Source: Streptomyces alboniger (GTDB lineage Bacteria > Actinomycetota > Actinomycetes > Streptomycetales > Streptomycetaceae). From it: DNA of 64,000 bases. This document shows positions 24,997 through 33,973 of this stretch, in pieces. The stretch spans positions 3,534,001 through 3,598,000 of the forward strand of contig NZ_CP023695.1 of NCBI RefSeq assembly GCF_008704395.1. Reading direction: 5' to 3'. The notes beneath the pieces are model-generated. The model had not been told where the DNA came from. It did no database searches and was given only the letters and a program-made list of their open reading frames with translations. Both the position numbers and the translations under genes were made by a program. Position 1 is the stretch's first letter. Each line of letters begins with the position of its first letter.

Positions 24997-27570
24997 ATGA
25001 GCACCGACGAGCCGCCGCACCCCAAGGCCCCCGCCCCCAAGGCGCCGCGCCCCGCGGAGACCCCCCGCTCCCTCGCCGAAGCGCTCCGCTCCCGCGAGGA
25101 CGACGCCCTCGCTGAGCTGCTCCACGCCCGCCCGGACCTCCTCAGCCCCGTCCCCACCGATCTGACGCAGCTCGCGAGCCGCGCCGGCACCCGGGCCTCC
25201 GTGGTCCGCGCCCTGGAGCGGCTCGACCGCTTCACGCAGCAGGTGGCGGAGACCCTGGCGGTGGCCCAGGAACCGACGACGTACGAGGAAGTGCTCGGGC
25301 TGCTCACCGGTGACGAGGGGGACGCCGCCGTCGAGCGGGCCCTGCCCCGCGCCCTCGGCACCCTCCACGAGCAGGCCCTCGTCTGGGGCCCCGACGACCG
25401 TCTGCGGCTGGTCCGCACCGCCCGCGAACTCCTCGCCCCCGGCCCCCAGCACCCGTCCCCCACGGGCCTCGGCCCGACCGTCGCCGAGGCCACGGCCGGC
25501 ATGTCGCCCACCCGCGTCCAGGACATCGTCGCGGCGGCCGGCCTGCCCACCACGCACGACCCGGTGTCGGCGGTCGGCTCCCTCACCGCCCTGTTCACCG
25601 ACCGCGCCCGTATGTCGGCCCTCCTGGACGAGGCGCCCGCCGAGTCCGTGGAGGTCCTGTCCCGTCTGGTGTGGGGCCCTCCCTACGGCCAGGTCACCGC
25701 GGATCCGGCCCGTCACCTGCGCTGGCTCATGGACCGCGGGCTGCTCCTGCCCACCGCACCCGGCACGGTCGTACTGCCCCGCGAGGCGGCCCTGCATCTG
25801 CGCGCGGGCCGCGCCCACCGCGTGCCCGAGCCGACGCCGCCGCCCGTCGAGGTGGCGCGCGAGCACCGTCCACAGGTTGTGGACGCCACGGCGGCCGGCC
25901 AGGCCTACACGGCGCTCGCCACCATCGAGGAGCTGCTCAAGGAGTGGGACGAGGGCGGCCCCGCGGTGCTGCGCGCGGGCGGCCTGAGCGTGCGCGACCT
26001 GAAGCGCACGGCGGTGGCGCTCGACCTGCCCGAGCCGATGGCCGCGTTCTGGGCCGAGCTGGCCTACGCGGCGGGCCTGGTGGCCTCCGACGGCGAGGCC
26101 GACGAGCGGTACGCGGCGACGCCCGCGTACGACGACTGGCAGGAGCTGCCCGCCCCCGAGCGCTGGGCGGCGCTCGCCGAGGCCTGGCTGGCGGCGACCC
26201 GCACGGCGGGCCTGATCGGGGGCCGCGACGGCAAGGACCGCACGCTGTCCGCGCTGGGCCCGCATCTGGACCGCTCGGCGGCGCCCGAGGTACGCCGCCG
26301 GGTCCTCGCCCTGCTCGCCGGGCTTCCCGAGGGCGCGTCACCCGACCCCGAGTCGCTCCTGGCCCGCCTCCGCTGGGAGCGCCCGTCCCCCGCGTCGCGG
26401 GACCTCCGCGCCCGCATGGCCCAATGGACGCTGAACGAAGCGGAGTTGCTGGGCGTCACGGGCCGAGGGGCGCTCTCGACGCACGGGCGTGCGCTGCTCG
26501 GGCCTTCGGCGGGCGGGGCCGAAGCGGGTGTGGCGGCGACCGCGCGGGGGACTGCCGGCACACCCGCACCCGCACCCGCACCCGCACCCGCGAAGGCTGA
26601 AGGCGTCGCACCCGCCACCGGCGCCGAGCGTGCCGTCGCCACCGCGCGGGCCGCGCGGCTCCTCGCCCCGCTGCTCCCCCAGCCGCTCGACCACGTCCTG
26701 CTCCAGGCCGACCTGACGGCCGTGGCGCCCGGCCCGCTGGAGCGGCCGCTCGCCGAGGCGCTGGCCGTGCTCGCCGACGTCGAGTCCAAGGGCGGCGCGA
26801 CCGTCTACCGCTTCACGCCCGGTTCCGTACGCCGTGCGCTCGACGCCGGGCAGGCGGCGTCCGATCTGCACGCGTTCCTGGCCGCGCACTCCCGTACGCC
26901 GGTCCCGCAGCCCCTCGCGTACTTGATCGACGACGTGGCCCGCAAACACGGCCACCTGCGCATCGGCGCCGCGTCCGCCTACGTGCGCTGCGACGACGAG
27001 GCGCTGCTCAACGAGATCCTGGCCGACAAGCGCTCCCAGAGCCTGCGTCTGCGCCGCCTCGCGCCGACCGTGCTGGCCGCGCAGGCGGACCCCGGAACGC
27101 TCCTCGAAGGACTGCGCACGATGGGCTTCGCACCGGCCGCGGAGTCCCCGGAGGGCGACGTCCTGATCACCCGCGCCCACGCCCACCGCACCCCGCCGCG
27201 CTCGGCGCCCGAGCCGGTGCCGGACGGGCCTCCGCTGCCCGACGCCACGCTGATCGGCGCGGCGGTGCGGGCGATCCGCGCGGGCGACCTGGCGTCGACC
27301 GCGCCCCGCAAGGAGACGCCGCGCACCCCGAGCGGCGGGCTCCCCCGCACGACGTCCGCGGAGACCCTCGCCACGATGCAGGCCGCGGTGATGACGGGCG
27401 AGACGGTATGGATCGGCTACGTCAACGCCGAGGGCTCGGCGAGCCAGCGGATGATCGCCCCGGTTCGGGTCGAGGGCGGCTTCGTCACGGCGTACGACCA
27501 TACGGCGGACGAGGTCCGCACGTTTCCTCTCCACCGGATCACGGGCGTGGCCGAACTGGCAGACGACTAG
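24997..27570 (+). CDS. Helicase-C3/WYL-like XPB-associated protein
   Basis: 857 residues from the ATG at 24997; an in-frame GTG nine bases earlier is also possible. The N-terminal half is helical and rich in winged-helix-like segments (DLTQLASRAGTRASVVRALERLDRFTQQVAETLAV). The centre contains a helicase-C-like Helicase_C_3 region (HVLLQADLTAVAPGPLERPLAEALAVLADVESKGGATVYRFTPGSVRRALD). The C-terminus TGETVWIGYVNAEGSASQRMIAPVRVEGG...AYDHTADEVRTFPLHRI reads as a WYL-type ligand domain. No Walker A motif is visible. A hexanucleotide-encoded Pro-Ala run interrupts it near residue 525. It is divergent from XPB, an arrangement that I recall as widely kept in actinobacteria. Confidence 0.82.
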   Translation: MSTDEPPHPKAPAPKAPRPAETPRSLAEALRSREDDALAELLHARPDLLSPVPTDLTQLASRAGTRASVVRALERLDRFTQQVAETLAVAQEPTTYEEVLGLLTGDEGDAAVERALPRALGTLHEQALVWGPDDRLRLVRTARELLAPGPQHPSPTGLGPTVAEATAGMSPTRVQDIVAAAGLPTTHDPVSAVGSLTALFTDRARMSALLDEAPAESVEVLSRLVWGPPYGQVTADPARHLRWLMDRGLLLPTAPGTVVLPREAALHLRAGRAHRVPEPTPPPVEVAREHRPQVVDATAAGQAYTALATIEELLKEWDEGGPAVLRAGGLSVRDLKRTAVALDLPEPMAAFWAELAYAAGLVASDGEADERYAATPAYDDWQELPAPERWAALAEAWLAATRTAGLIGGRDGKDRTLSALGPHLDRSAAPEVRRRVLALLAGLPEGASPDPESLLARLRWERPSPASRDLRARMAQWTLNEAELLGVTGRGALSTHGRALLGPSAGGAEAGVAATARGTAGTPAPAPAPAPAKAEGVAPATGAERAVATARAARLLAPLLPQPLDHVLLQADLTAVAPGPLERPLAEALAVLADVESKGGATVYRFTPGSVRRALDAGQAASDLHAFLAAHSRTPVPQPLAYLIDDVARKHGHLRIGAASAYVRCDDEALLNEILADKRSQSLRLRRLAPTVLAAQADPGTLLEGLRTMGFAPAAESPEGDVLITRAHAHRTPPRSAPEPVPDGPPLPDATLIGAAVRAIRAGDLASTAPRKETPRTPSGGLPRTTSAETLATMQAAVMTGETVWIGYVNAEGSASQRMIAPVRVEGGFVTAYDHTADEVRTFPLHRITGVAELADD
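26562..26592. repeat. (CACCCG)n hexanucleotide run inside the helicase-C3 gene
   Basis: About five CACCCG units encode a Pro-Ala string (TPAPAPAPAPAK) in a linker. The run is in frame, so changes in copy number would lengthen or shorten the linker by two residues without breaking the protein. Confidence 0.85.
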
Positions 27571-27571
27571 T

Positions 27572-27600
27572 GCCCCGTCGGGGGCGCGGGGAACTGCGCG
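27572..27600 (+). repeat. Dispersed 29-bp palindromic unit, copy 2 (left arm)
   Basis: Begins one base after the helicase-C3 stop. It matches the unit at 27694-27722 in inverted orientation at 28 of 29 positions, so the two arms could fold into a long hairpin enclosing about 93 bases. Confidence 0.85.
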
Positions 27601-27693
27601 ACCAGCCCACGCGGACCCGCGCCCGAAGAACTCGCCCTGCCCGGTCCTCGCCCCCGGGGCCCGTCCCCCGACCGCGGGCCCGTCGTGGCTTGG

Positions 27694-27722
27694 CGCGCAG
27701 TTCCCCGCGCCCCTGACGGGGC
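27694..27722 (-). repeat. Dispersed 29-bp palindromic unit, copy 3 (right arm)
   Basis: Inverted partner of copy 2, with one mismatch. The 27571-27722 block lies between the helicase-C3 and HelD genes and contains no gene. Its size and inverted ends recall a small MITE, but no target duplication is evident. Confidence 0.8.
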
Positions 27723-27826
27723 TTTCCCTACGCCGCTGAAGTGTCGGGTCCGTCGGAAAACCGTTGGCGGCGCCACGGGCCCCCCGCCTAAGCTGCCCCC
27801 TCCCCCGGCCTCCCCCGCGGAGCGCC

Positions 27827-27851
27827 GCCGCCCGGACGGAAACCGGGCGGC
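27827..27851 (+). promoter_or_regulatory. Leader hairpin before the HelD-family gene
   Basis: GCCGCCCGG (27827-27835) pairs with CCGGGCGGC (27843-27851) around a 7-nt loop, about 40 bases before the GTG. It could be an attenuator or a UTR stabiliser. The rifamycin-associated element known from helR genes is not seen here. Confidence 0.35.
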
Positions 27852-27889
27852 AGCACCAGACCACCCCGCTGAACCGCCGGAGGCACCCC

Positions 27890-29968
27890 GTGCAGGCGCA
27901 CGACCAGACGACCGACCCCCTCGCCCGTGAGCGGGGGCACCTCGCCGCGTCCCGTTCCGCGCTGCGCGCCATGCGCGCGGACGCCGAGGCCCTGGACATC
28001 CGCGATGTCACCGCGAACTGGGTGAACGCCGCCGTCCTGGAGCGCCAGATCGGCGAGCGCGTCAAGTCACTCGCCGACCTCGCCCACACGCCGCTGTTCT
28101 TCGGGCGGCTCGACTATCTGCACGCCCCGGGCGCCGACCAGGCGGAAGGGGCCGGAGGCGAGCAGTTCTACATCGGGCGCCGGCACGTGCACGACGCCGA
28201 CGGCGACCCGATGGTCATCGACTGGCGCGCGCCGGTCTCCCAGCCGTTCTACCGGGCCTCCAAGAAGGACCCGATGGACATCGCGCTGCGCCGCCGCTTC
28301 GGCTACACGGGCGGCGACCTCACCGCGTACGAGGACGAGCACCTCAGCGACCCCGCCGAGGACGAGCGGGCGAGCAAGCTCCTCCAGCGGGAGATCGAGC
28401 GGCCGCGCGTCGGGCCGATGCGGGACATCGTCGCCACCATCCAGCCCGAGCAGGACGAGATCGTCCGCGGCGGGCTGAGCGGGAGCGTGTGCGTGCAGGG
28501 CGGGCCGGGCACGGGGAAGACCGCCGTCGGCCTCCACCGTGTCGCCTACCTCCTCTACGCCCACCGCGAGCGGCTGGCCCGCACCGGGACGCTCGTCATC
28601 GGCCCCAACGCGTCCTTCCTGCACTACATCGAGCAGGTGCTGCCCGCGCTGGGCGAGCTGGAGGTCAAGCAGGCCACGGTCGACGACCTCGTCGCGCATG
28701 TGGAGGTGCGCGGTACGGACGACTCCGCCGCCGCCCTCGTCAAGGGTGACGCCCGCATGGCGCGGGTGCTGCGCGCGGCCGTACGCTCCCACGTCACGCT
28801 GCCGGCCGAGCCGGTCGTGGTCGTACGCGGCTCCCGGCGCTGGCGGATTCCCGCGTACGAACTGGAGGAGATCGTCAGCGAGTTGCTGGCGCGGGACATC
28901 CGCTACGGCGCCGCCCGCGACGCCCTGCCGCAGCGCATCGCCCACGCCGTCCTCGTCCGCATGGAGCAGGCGGGCGAGGCCCCGGACGACCGGGTGCAGG
29001 ACGCCGTGGCGCGCAACGCCGCGGTGAAGGCGGCGGTGAAGGCCATCTGGCCGCCGGTCGATCCCGCGAAGCTGGTGCTGCGGCTGCTGTCCGACGCGGA
29101 GTTCCTGGCCGCGCACGCCGAGGGCGTGCTGAGCGAGGACGAGCAGAAGGCCATCCTGTGGACGAAGCCCGCGCGCAGCGTGAAGTCCGCCAAGTGGTCC
29201 GCCGCGGACGCCGTGTTGATCGACGAGGCAACCGATCTCGTCTCGCGCACGCACTCCCTCGGGCATGTCGTGCTCGACGAGGCGCAGGACCTCTCCCCCA
29301 TGCAGTACCGCGCGGTGGGGCGGCGCTGCACGACCGGTTCGGCGACCGTGCTGGGCGACCTCGCGCAGGGCACGACGCCCTGGGCGACCCGTAGTTGGGC
29401 CGAGGCGCTCGGCCACCTCGGCAAGGCGGACGCGGTCGTGGAGGAGCTGACGGCCGGTTTCCGCGTGCCGCGCGAGGTCATCGCGTACGCGTCGAGGCTG
29501 CTGCCCGACATCGCGCCGGGCCTGACGGAGGTCGCCTCGGTCCGCGAGTCGCCGGGTTCGCTGGCGGTGCGGCGGGCGACGAAGCGGGGCGCACCCGCCC
29601 CGGACGCGGCCGACCTCGACGCGGCCTGCCTGGAGGCGTGCGCGGAGTCGCTGCGGCAGGAGGGGTCCATCGGCCTCATCGCCGCGGACGCCCGTATCCC
29701 CGCGCTGGCGAAGGCGCTGACGGCGGCCGGGATCACGTACCTCTCCCCCGGCGAGGAGACGACGCCCGACACCCGGCTCACGCTCGTGCCGGCGTCCCTC
29801 GCGAAGGGCCTGGAGTACGACTACGTGGTACTCGACGAGCCCGCCGCCGTGGTCGACGGCGAGCCCGACGAGCGGACGGGCCTGCGCCGCCTGTACGTGG
29901 CGCTGACCCGTGCCGTCTCCGGCCTGATCGTCGTCCACTCGGCGCCGCTGCCGCCACAACTGGCCTAG
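27890..29968 (+). CDS. HelD-family RNA polymerase-associated helicase-like protein
   Basis: 692 residues from the GTG at 27890, preceded by GGAGG at six bases. It has an N-terminal coiled arm (ERGHLAASRSALRAMRADAEALDIRD), a short 1A lead RRHVHDADGDPMVIDWRAPVSQPFYRA typical of HelD, Walker A GGPGTGKTAVGLHRV, Walker B VVLDEAQDLSPMQ, and a C-terminal UvrD-like half with LTLVPASLAKGLEYDYVVLDEP and YVALTRA. HelD proteins use ATP to free stalled RNA polymerase from nucleic acid; the HelR branch also protects against rifamycins. Sequence alone does not tell HelD from HelR. The stop overlaps that of the convergent DUF2165 gene. Confidence 0.9.
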   Translation: MQAHDQTTDPLARERGHLAASRSALRAMRADAEALDIRDVTANWVNAAVLERQIGERVKSLADLAHTPLFFGRLDYLHAPGADQAEGAGGEQFYIGRRHVHDADGDPMVIDWRAPVSQPFYRASKKDPMDIALRRRFGYTGGDLTAYEDEHLSDPAEDERASKLLQREIERPRVGPMRDIVATIQPEQDEIVRGGLSGSVCVQGGPGTGKTAVGLHRVAYLLYAHRERLARTGTLVIGPNASFLHYIEQVLPALGELEVKQATVDDLVAHVEVRGTDDSAAALVKGDARMARVLRAAVRSHVTLPAEPVVVVRGSRRWRIPAYELEEIVSELLARDIRYGAARDALPQRIAHAVLVRMEQAGEAPDDRVQDAVARNAAVKAAVKAIWPPVDPAKLVLRLLSDAEFLAAHAEGVLSEDEQKAILWTKPARSVKSAKWSAADAVLIDEATDLVSRTHSLGHVVLDEAQDLSPMQYRAVGRRCTTGSATVLGDLAQGTTPWATRSWAEALGHLGKADAVVEELTAGFRVPREVIAYASRLLPDIAPGLTEVASVRESPGSLAVRRATKRGAPAPDAADLDAACLEACAESLRQEGSIGLIAADARIPALAKALTAAGITYLSPGEETTPDTRLTLVPASLAKGLEYDYVVLDEPAAVVDGEPDERTGLRRLYVALTRAVSGLIVVHSAPLPPQLA

Positions 29969-30498
29969 GGCGTGTCCTTGGAGCCGTCCGCCGCAGCTCC
30001 GGCGGACGGCAGGTGGTTCACGATCAGCACGATGCCCGTGAGCGTCACGACGCGGATCGCCGCGTCCAGGCCGTTCCAGTTCTCGGACTGCCACATGGCG
30101 AACCACTCACCGCCGACACCGATGAACCCCGCCCCGAAGAGCAGCAGGATCATCAACAGCCCGACACTTCCGAGGCGTTGGGCGCGCGCGAACCCCGCGC
30201 GGCGCCGCAGCGCCGCGGCCCACAGGGCAGTCGCGGCGATGAGGACCAGCGCGGCGACGCTCTCCCACACGATGATCGCGATGTACGCGGCGTCCTGGAG
30301 CGCGGTGGACTCCACCGCGCGCCACATCAGGTCGTCGTCCTTGAAGGTGGTGTCCATCGCGAGGACATGGCGTACGAATTGCTGGTTGGTGCCGAAGTCG
30401 GTGATGTTCCCGAACGCGACGAGCGCGATGTAGAGCGCGACGGTCCCGGTGAGCAGCGCGGCCGCGACGGGCTGCGTACGACTTGCGTGTGCGGTCAT
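29965..30498 (-). CDS. DUF2165 membrane protein
   Basis: 177 residues with four membrane helices. FGNITDFGTNQQFVRHVLAMDTTF after the first helix, and GEWFAMWQSENWNGLDAAIRVVTLTGIVLIV near the end, are the conserved blocks of the DUF2165 family, small inner-membrane proteins with no known function. Its stop codon overlaps that of the HelD-family gene on the other strand (shared CCTAGG). It starts 87 bases from the stop of cutC and lies downstream of it on the same strand. Confidence 0.87.
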   Translation of the reverse strand: MTAHASRTQPVAAALLTGTVALYIALVAFGNITDFGTNQQFVRHVLAMDTTFKDDDLMWRAVESTALQDAAYIAIIVWESVAALVLIAATALWAAALRRRAGFARAQRLGSVGLLMILLLFGAGFIGVGGEWFAMWQSENWNGLDAAIRVVTLTGIVLIVNHLPSAGAAADGSKDTP

Positions 30499-30547
30499 TG
30501 AGGTCCCCTCCGTTTCGGCCCAGTTGTATCGCGGGCCCCACTGAGGC

Positions 30548-30571
30548 GCCCCGTCAGGGGCGCGGGGAGCT
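30548..30571 (+). repeat. Dispersed palindromic unit, copy 4 (shortened)
   Basis: GCCCCGTCAGGGGCGCGGGG core followed by AGCT in place of the AACTGCGCG end. It lies between cutC and DUF2165, where the GCCCC/GGGGC stem may terminate the cutC transcript. Confidence 0.8.
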
Positions 30572-30585
30572 ACCCCCGCCGTCCC

Positions 30586-31275
30586 CTATCCCTCAAGGGC
30601 CTCCCGCCACTGCGCGACGGCCGCCGAGGAGACCTGGCCCGACCACCCGTCGGGCCTCGCCGCTCCGCCGATGTGGAACGCGTCGACCCCCGCCGCCCGA
30701 AGCCGCGGCAGGTGGTCCAGGCGGAGGCCGCCGCCTACCAGGAGTTGGGGGTCGTAGGCGGGCTCTCCCCGGCGGGCCGCCTCGGCGAGCAGTGTCGGCA
30801 GGCCCTCGTCGACTCCGCCCGCGGCACCCGCCGTGAGGTACGTGTCCAGGCCGGGCAGGTCCGCGAGCTGCTTGCGCAGGGCGTTGCGGTCGGCGGCCCG
30901 GTCGATCGCCCGGTGGAAGGTCCAGCGGCAGCCGTCGAGGGCGGCCAGCACGGTCTCGACCGCGCCGAGATCGGGGGCCCCGGCCTCGTCGAGGAAGCCG
31001 AGGACGAACTCGTCGGCGCCCTCGCTCCTGAGTTCGCGGGCGCGGCGGACGAGCGCGTCGACGTCGCCCGCGGCGAATCCGTCGGCCAGCCGCAGCATGA
31101 CGCGCAGCGGGATGTCGACGCGGGCGCGGATCGCGGCGAAGGTCTCCCGCGAGGGGGTCAGGCCGTCCGCGGCCATGTCGGTCACCAGCTCGAGGCGGTC
31201 CGCGCCTCCGGCCTGGGCGGCGACGGCGTCCTCGGCGTCGAGGGCGATCACCTCCAGGACTGCACGCTTGCTCAT
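30586..31275 (-). CDS. cutC: CutC-family protein
   Basis: 229 residues from the ATG at 31275, with GGAAGAGA upstream. The TIM-barrel CutC hallmarks are LEVIALDAEDAVAAQAGGADRLELV at the N-terminus, IPLRVMLRL in the centre, DEFVLGFLDEAGAPDL and TFHRAIDRAADR, ending with LVGGGLRLDHLPRLRAAGVDAFHIGGAAR. The family was linked to copper tolerance in E. coli, but a true copper role is disputed. Here it lies next to a CopA-type pump yet on its own transcript and without a CsoR-like site. Confidence 0.9.
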   Translation of the reverse strand: MSKRAVLEVIALDAEDAVAAQAGGADRLELVTDMAADGLTPSRETFAAIRARVDIPLRVMLRLADGFAAGDVDALVRRARELRSEGADEFVLGFLDEAGAPDLGAVETVLAALDGCRWTFHRAIDRAADRNALRKQLADLPGLDTYLTAGAAGGVDEGLPTLLAEAARRGEPAYDPQLLVGGGLRLDHLPRLRAAGVDAFHIGGAARPDGWSGQVSSAAVAQWREALEG

Positions 31276-31445
31276 GGATGTCTCTTCCTTCTCGTCGAGG
31301 TCCCGGAGCCCCGGAGTCCCGGAGTTCCGTGGTCCCGTAGTTCCGGCCCGCACAGGTCTAGTCCAATTGCCAGCCTACGCGCAGAACACCCCGGCGCGAG
31401 CCGAGTAGCTCGCACCGGGGTGCGTCGGACGAGCGGACGGAACGC

Positions 31446-33782
31446 TCACGCCAGCGGCTTGAACCCCCTCAGCCGCAGGCTGTTGCCGACCACGAAGACC
31501 GAGGAGAAGGCCATCGCGGCTCCCGCGATCATCGGGTTGAGCAGCCCGGACGCGGCCAGCGGCAGCGCGCCCACGTTGTAGGCGAAGGCCCAGAAGAGGT
31601 TCGTCCTGATCGTGCCCAGGGTGCGGCGCGAGAGCCTGATCGCGTCCGCCGCCGCCCGCAGGTCACCTCGTACGAGCGTCAGGTCCCCCGCCTCGATCGC
31701 GGCGTCCGTCCCCGTGCCCATCGCGAGGCCCAGGTCGGCCTGGGCGAGGGCCGCGGCGTCGTTCACGCCGTCGCCGACCATGGCGACCGAGCGGCCCTCG
31801 GCCTGGAGCCGCTTGACCACGTCGACCTTGTCCTGCGGCATGACCTCCGCGATCACGTGCTCCGGGGAGATGCCGACCTCCGCGGCCACCGACGCCGCGA
31901 CCGCCTTGTTGTCGCCGGTCAGGAGGATCGGGGTCAGGCCGAGCGCCCGCAGCCGCCGGATCGCCTCGGCGCTGGTGTCCTTCACCGCGTCGGCGACCTC
32001 CAGGACCGCGCGGGCCTCGCCGTCCCAGGCGACCGCGATGGCCGTCCGTCCGGCCGCCTCGGCGTCGGCCTTGGCGCGCTCCAGCTCCACCGGGAGGCGG
32101 ATCTCCCACTCGGCCAGCAGCGATTCCCGGCCGACCAGGACCGCGTGGCCCTCGACGATGCCCTGCACTCCGCGGCCCGGCACGTTCGCGAAGTCCTCGG
32201 GGACGGGCAGCGTGCCCACCTCGGCGGCCGCCCCGGCGGCGACCGCCTGGGCGATGGGGTGTTCGGAGGAGTGCTCCAGGGCACCGGCCAGGCGCAGCAC
32301 GTCGGCGGCCGAGGTACCGGGAGCGGTGCGGGTGGCGAGCAGGGTCATCTTGCCGGTGGTGACGGTGCCGGTCTTGTCCAGGACGATGGTGTCGACCTTG
32401 CGGGTGGACTCCAGGACCTCCGGGCCCTTGATCAGGATGCCGAGCTGGGCGCCGCGTCCGGTGCCGACCATGAGGGCGGTCGGGGTGGCGAGGCCGAGGG
32501 CGCAGGGGCAGGCGATGATCAGTACGGCGACGGCCGCCGTGAAGGCGGCGGTGAGGCCGGCGCCGTTGCCGAGCCAGAAGCCGAGGGTGGCGAGCGCCAG
32601 GCCGATGACGACCGGTACGAAGACCGCGGAGATCCTGTCGGCGAGACGCTGGGCGGCCGCCTTGCCGTTCTGCGCGTCCTCCACCAGCTTGGCCATGCGG
32701 GCGAGCTGGGTGTCGGCGCCGACGCGGACGGCCTCGACGACGAGGCGTCCGCCGACGTTGAGGGTGGCTCCGGTGACGAAGTCGCCCTCGCCGGTCTCCA
32801 CGGGCACGGACTCGCCGGTGAGCATGGAGGCGTCCACGGCCGAGGCGCCCTCGATGACCTTGCCGTCGGTGGCGATCTTCTCGCCGGGCCGGACCAGGAA
32901 GCGGTCGCCGGTCCTCAAGTCGCCCACGGGGATGGTCTCTTCGCGTCCCCCGTCGCGCAGCACGGTGACGTCCTTGGCGCCGAGCTGGAGCAGCGCCTTG
33001 AGGGCGGCCCCGGCCTTCCTCTTGGAGCGGGCCTCGAAGTAGCGCCCGGCGAGGATGAAGGCGGTGACGCCCGCCGCGGCCTCCAAGTAGATGTTCCCCG
33101 CGCCGTCGCTGCGGGCGATGGTGAGTTCGAAGGGGTGGGTCATGCCCGGCGTGCCCGCGGTGCCGAGGAACAGGGCCCACAGCGACCAGAGGAACGCCGC
33201 CGAGGTGCCGACGGAGATCAGCGTGTCCATGGTGGCCGCGCCGTGCCGGGCGTTGGTGAAGGCCGCCTTGTGGAAGGGCCACGCGGCGTAGGTCACGACG
33301 GGCGCGGCGAGGGTGAGGGAGAGCCACTGCCAGTACTCGAACTGGAGGGCGGGCACCATCGCCATCGCGATCACCGGCACCGAGAGCAGCACCGCGGTGA
33401 TCAGCCGCTCACGCAGCGGCCGCAGCGCCTCATCGGCCCGCCGGGCCTCATCGGCCTGCCGGGCCTCATCGGATTGCCGGGCCCCGCCGTCACCCGTGAG
33501 CGCCGCGGTCTCCTCCCGTACGGCCGTGGGCTCCTGCGCCGTGTAGCCGGTGGCCTCGACGGTCGCGATCAGGTCCTGTACGGAGATGTCCTCGCCGCGG
33601 TAGCTGACCTTGGCCTTCTCGGTGGCGTAGTTGACGGTCGCCTCGACGCCGTCCATGCGGTTGAGCTTCTTCTCGATCCGGGCGGCGCACGAGGCGCAGG
33701 TCATGCCACCGATGGCAAGTTCCACCTCTGCGGTGGAAGCGGTGGGGGCCGCCTCGGGGGTGCCGGGTGTGGTGGTGGACAT
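31446..33782 (-). CDS. copA: Copper-exporting P1B ATPase
   Basis: About 778 residues from the ATG at 33782; an in-frame ATG at 33809 would add nine residues and run into the operator. It has one heavy-metal-binding domain with GMTCASC, the membrane motif [24 protein letters not shown] (Asp at residue 478 counted from 33809), SSEHP and [11 protein letters not shown]. These residues define a Cu(I) exporter. Between the metal-binding domain and the first helix is a charged six-residue motif repeated three times ([18 protein letters not shown]), encoded by an 18-bp tandem repeat. Divergent CsoR-like operators suggest induction by copper. Confidence 0.93.
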   Translation of the reverse strand: MSTTTPGTPEAAPTASTAEVELAIGGMTCASCAARIEKKLNRMDGVEATVNYATEKAKVSYRGEDISVQDLIATVEATGYTAQEPTAVREETAALTGDGGARQSDEARQADEARRADEALRPLRERLITAVLLSVPVIAMAMVPALQFEYWQWLSLTLAAPVVTYAAWPFHKAAFTNARHGAATMDTLISVGTSAAFLWSLWALFLGTAGTPGMTHPFELTIARSDGAGNIYLEAAAGVTAFILAGRYFEARSKRKAGAALKALLQLGAKDVTVLRDGGREETIPVGDLRTGDRFLVRPGEKIATDGKVIEGASAVDASMLTGESVPVETGEGDFVTGATLNVGGRLVVEAVRVGADTQLARMAKLVEDAQNGKAAAQRLADRISAVFVPVVIGLALATLGFWLGNGAGLTAAFTAAVAVLIIACPCALGLATPTALMVGTGRGAQLGILIKGPEVLESTRKVDTIVLDKTGTVTTGKMTLLATRTAPGTSAADVLRLAGALEHSSEHPIAQAVAAGAAAEVGTLPVPEDFANVPGRGVQGIVEGHAVLVGRESLLAEWEIRLPVELERAKADAEAAGRTAIAVAWDGEARAVLEVADAVKDTSAEAIRRLRALGLTPILLTGDNKAVAASVAAEVGISPEHVIAEVMPQDKVDVVKRLQAEGRSVAMVGDGVNDAAALAQADLGLAMGTGTDAAIEAGDLTLVRGDLRAAADAIRLSRRTLGTIRTNLFWAFAYNVGALPLAASGLLNPMIAGAAMAFSSVFVVGNSLRLRGFKPLA
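33428..33481. repeat. Three 18-bp tandem repeats in copA
   Basis: CCTCATCGGCCCGCCGGG-type units at 33428, 33446 and 33464 encode three near-identical six-residue motifs in the linker between the metal-binding domain and the first membrane helix. They are in frame, so expansion would be tolerated. Confidence 0.9.
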
Positions 33783-33819
33783 GGTGCGGGCTCCTCGTGA
33801 CGCGCTCATGGTGCTCCCT

Positions 33820-33933
33820 GATACCCGGGGCGGGTATCGACGTGATGAGGCCAGTTATACCCCTGGGGGGTATCAAGCGCAAGAGCGGACCACTCGGCAC
33901 CCCGGACTTGACTTGGTACCCCGGGGGGGTATC
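33820..33933. promoter_or_regulatory. Three CsoR-like copper operators
   Basis: Three palindromes of ATACCC...GGGTAT type lie between the divergent copA and the His-rich secreted-protein gene: 33820-33838 (GATACCCGGGGCGGGTATC), 33857-33873 (ATACCCCTGGGGGGTAT) and 33916-33933 (GTACCCCGGGGGGGTATC). They match the streptomycete CsoR site. One sits next to each start and one in between, so both genes should be repressed without Cu(I). Confidence 0.88.
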
Positions 33934-33973
33934 TTCGAGGCATCGAGTATCGCGTATCAGCCAAGGAGTCGTC

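Noticed and set aside
23029..27570. 1513-residue open frame on the + strand
   Set aside because: The first 650 codons are antisense to the XPB helicase gene; the real gene starts near 24997.
27723..27889. Search for a rifamycin-associated element before the HelD-family gene
   Set aside because: No palindrome of the known type was found; only an unrelated GC hairpin.
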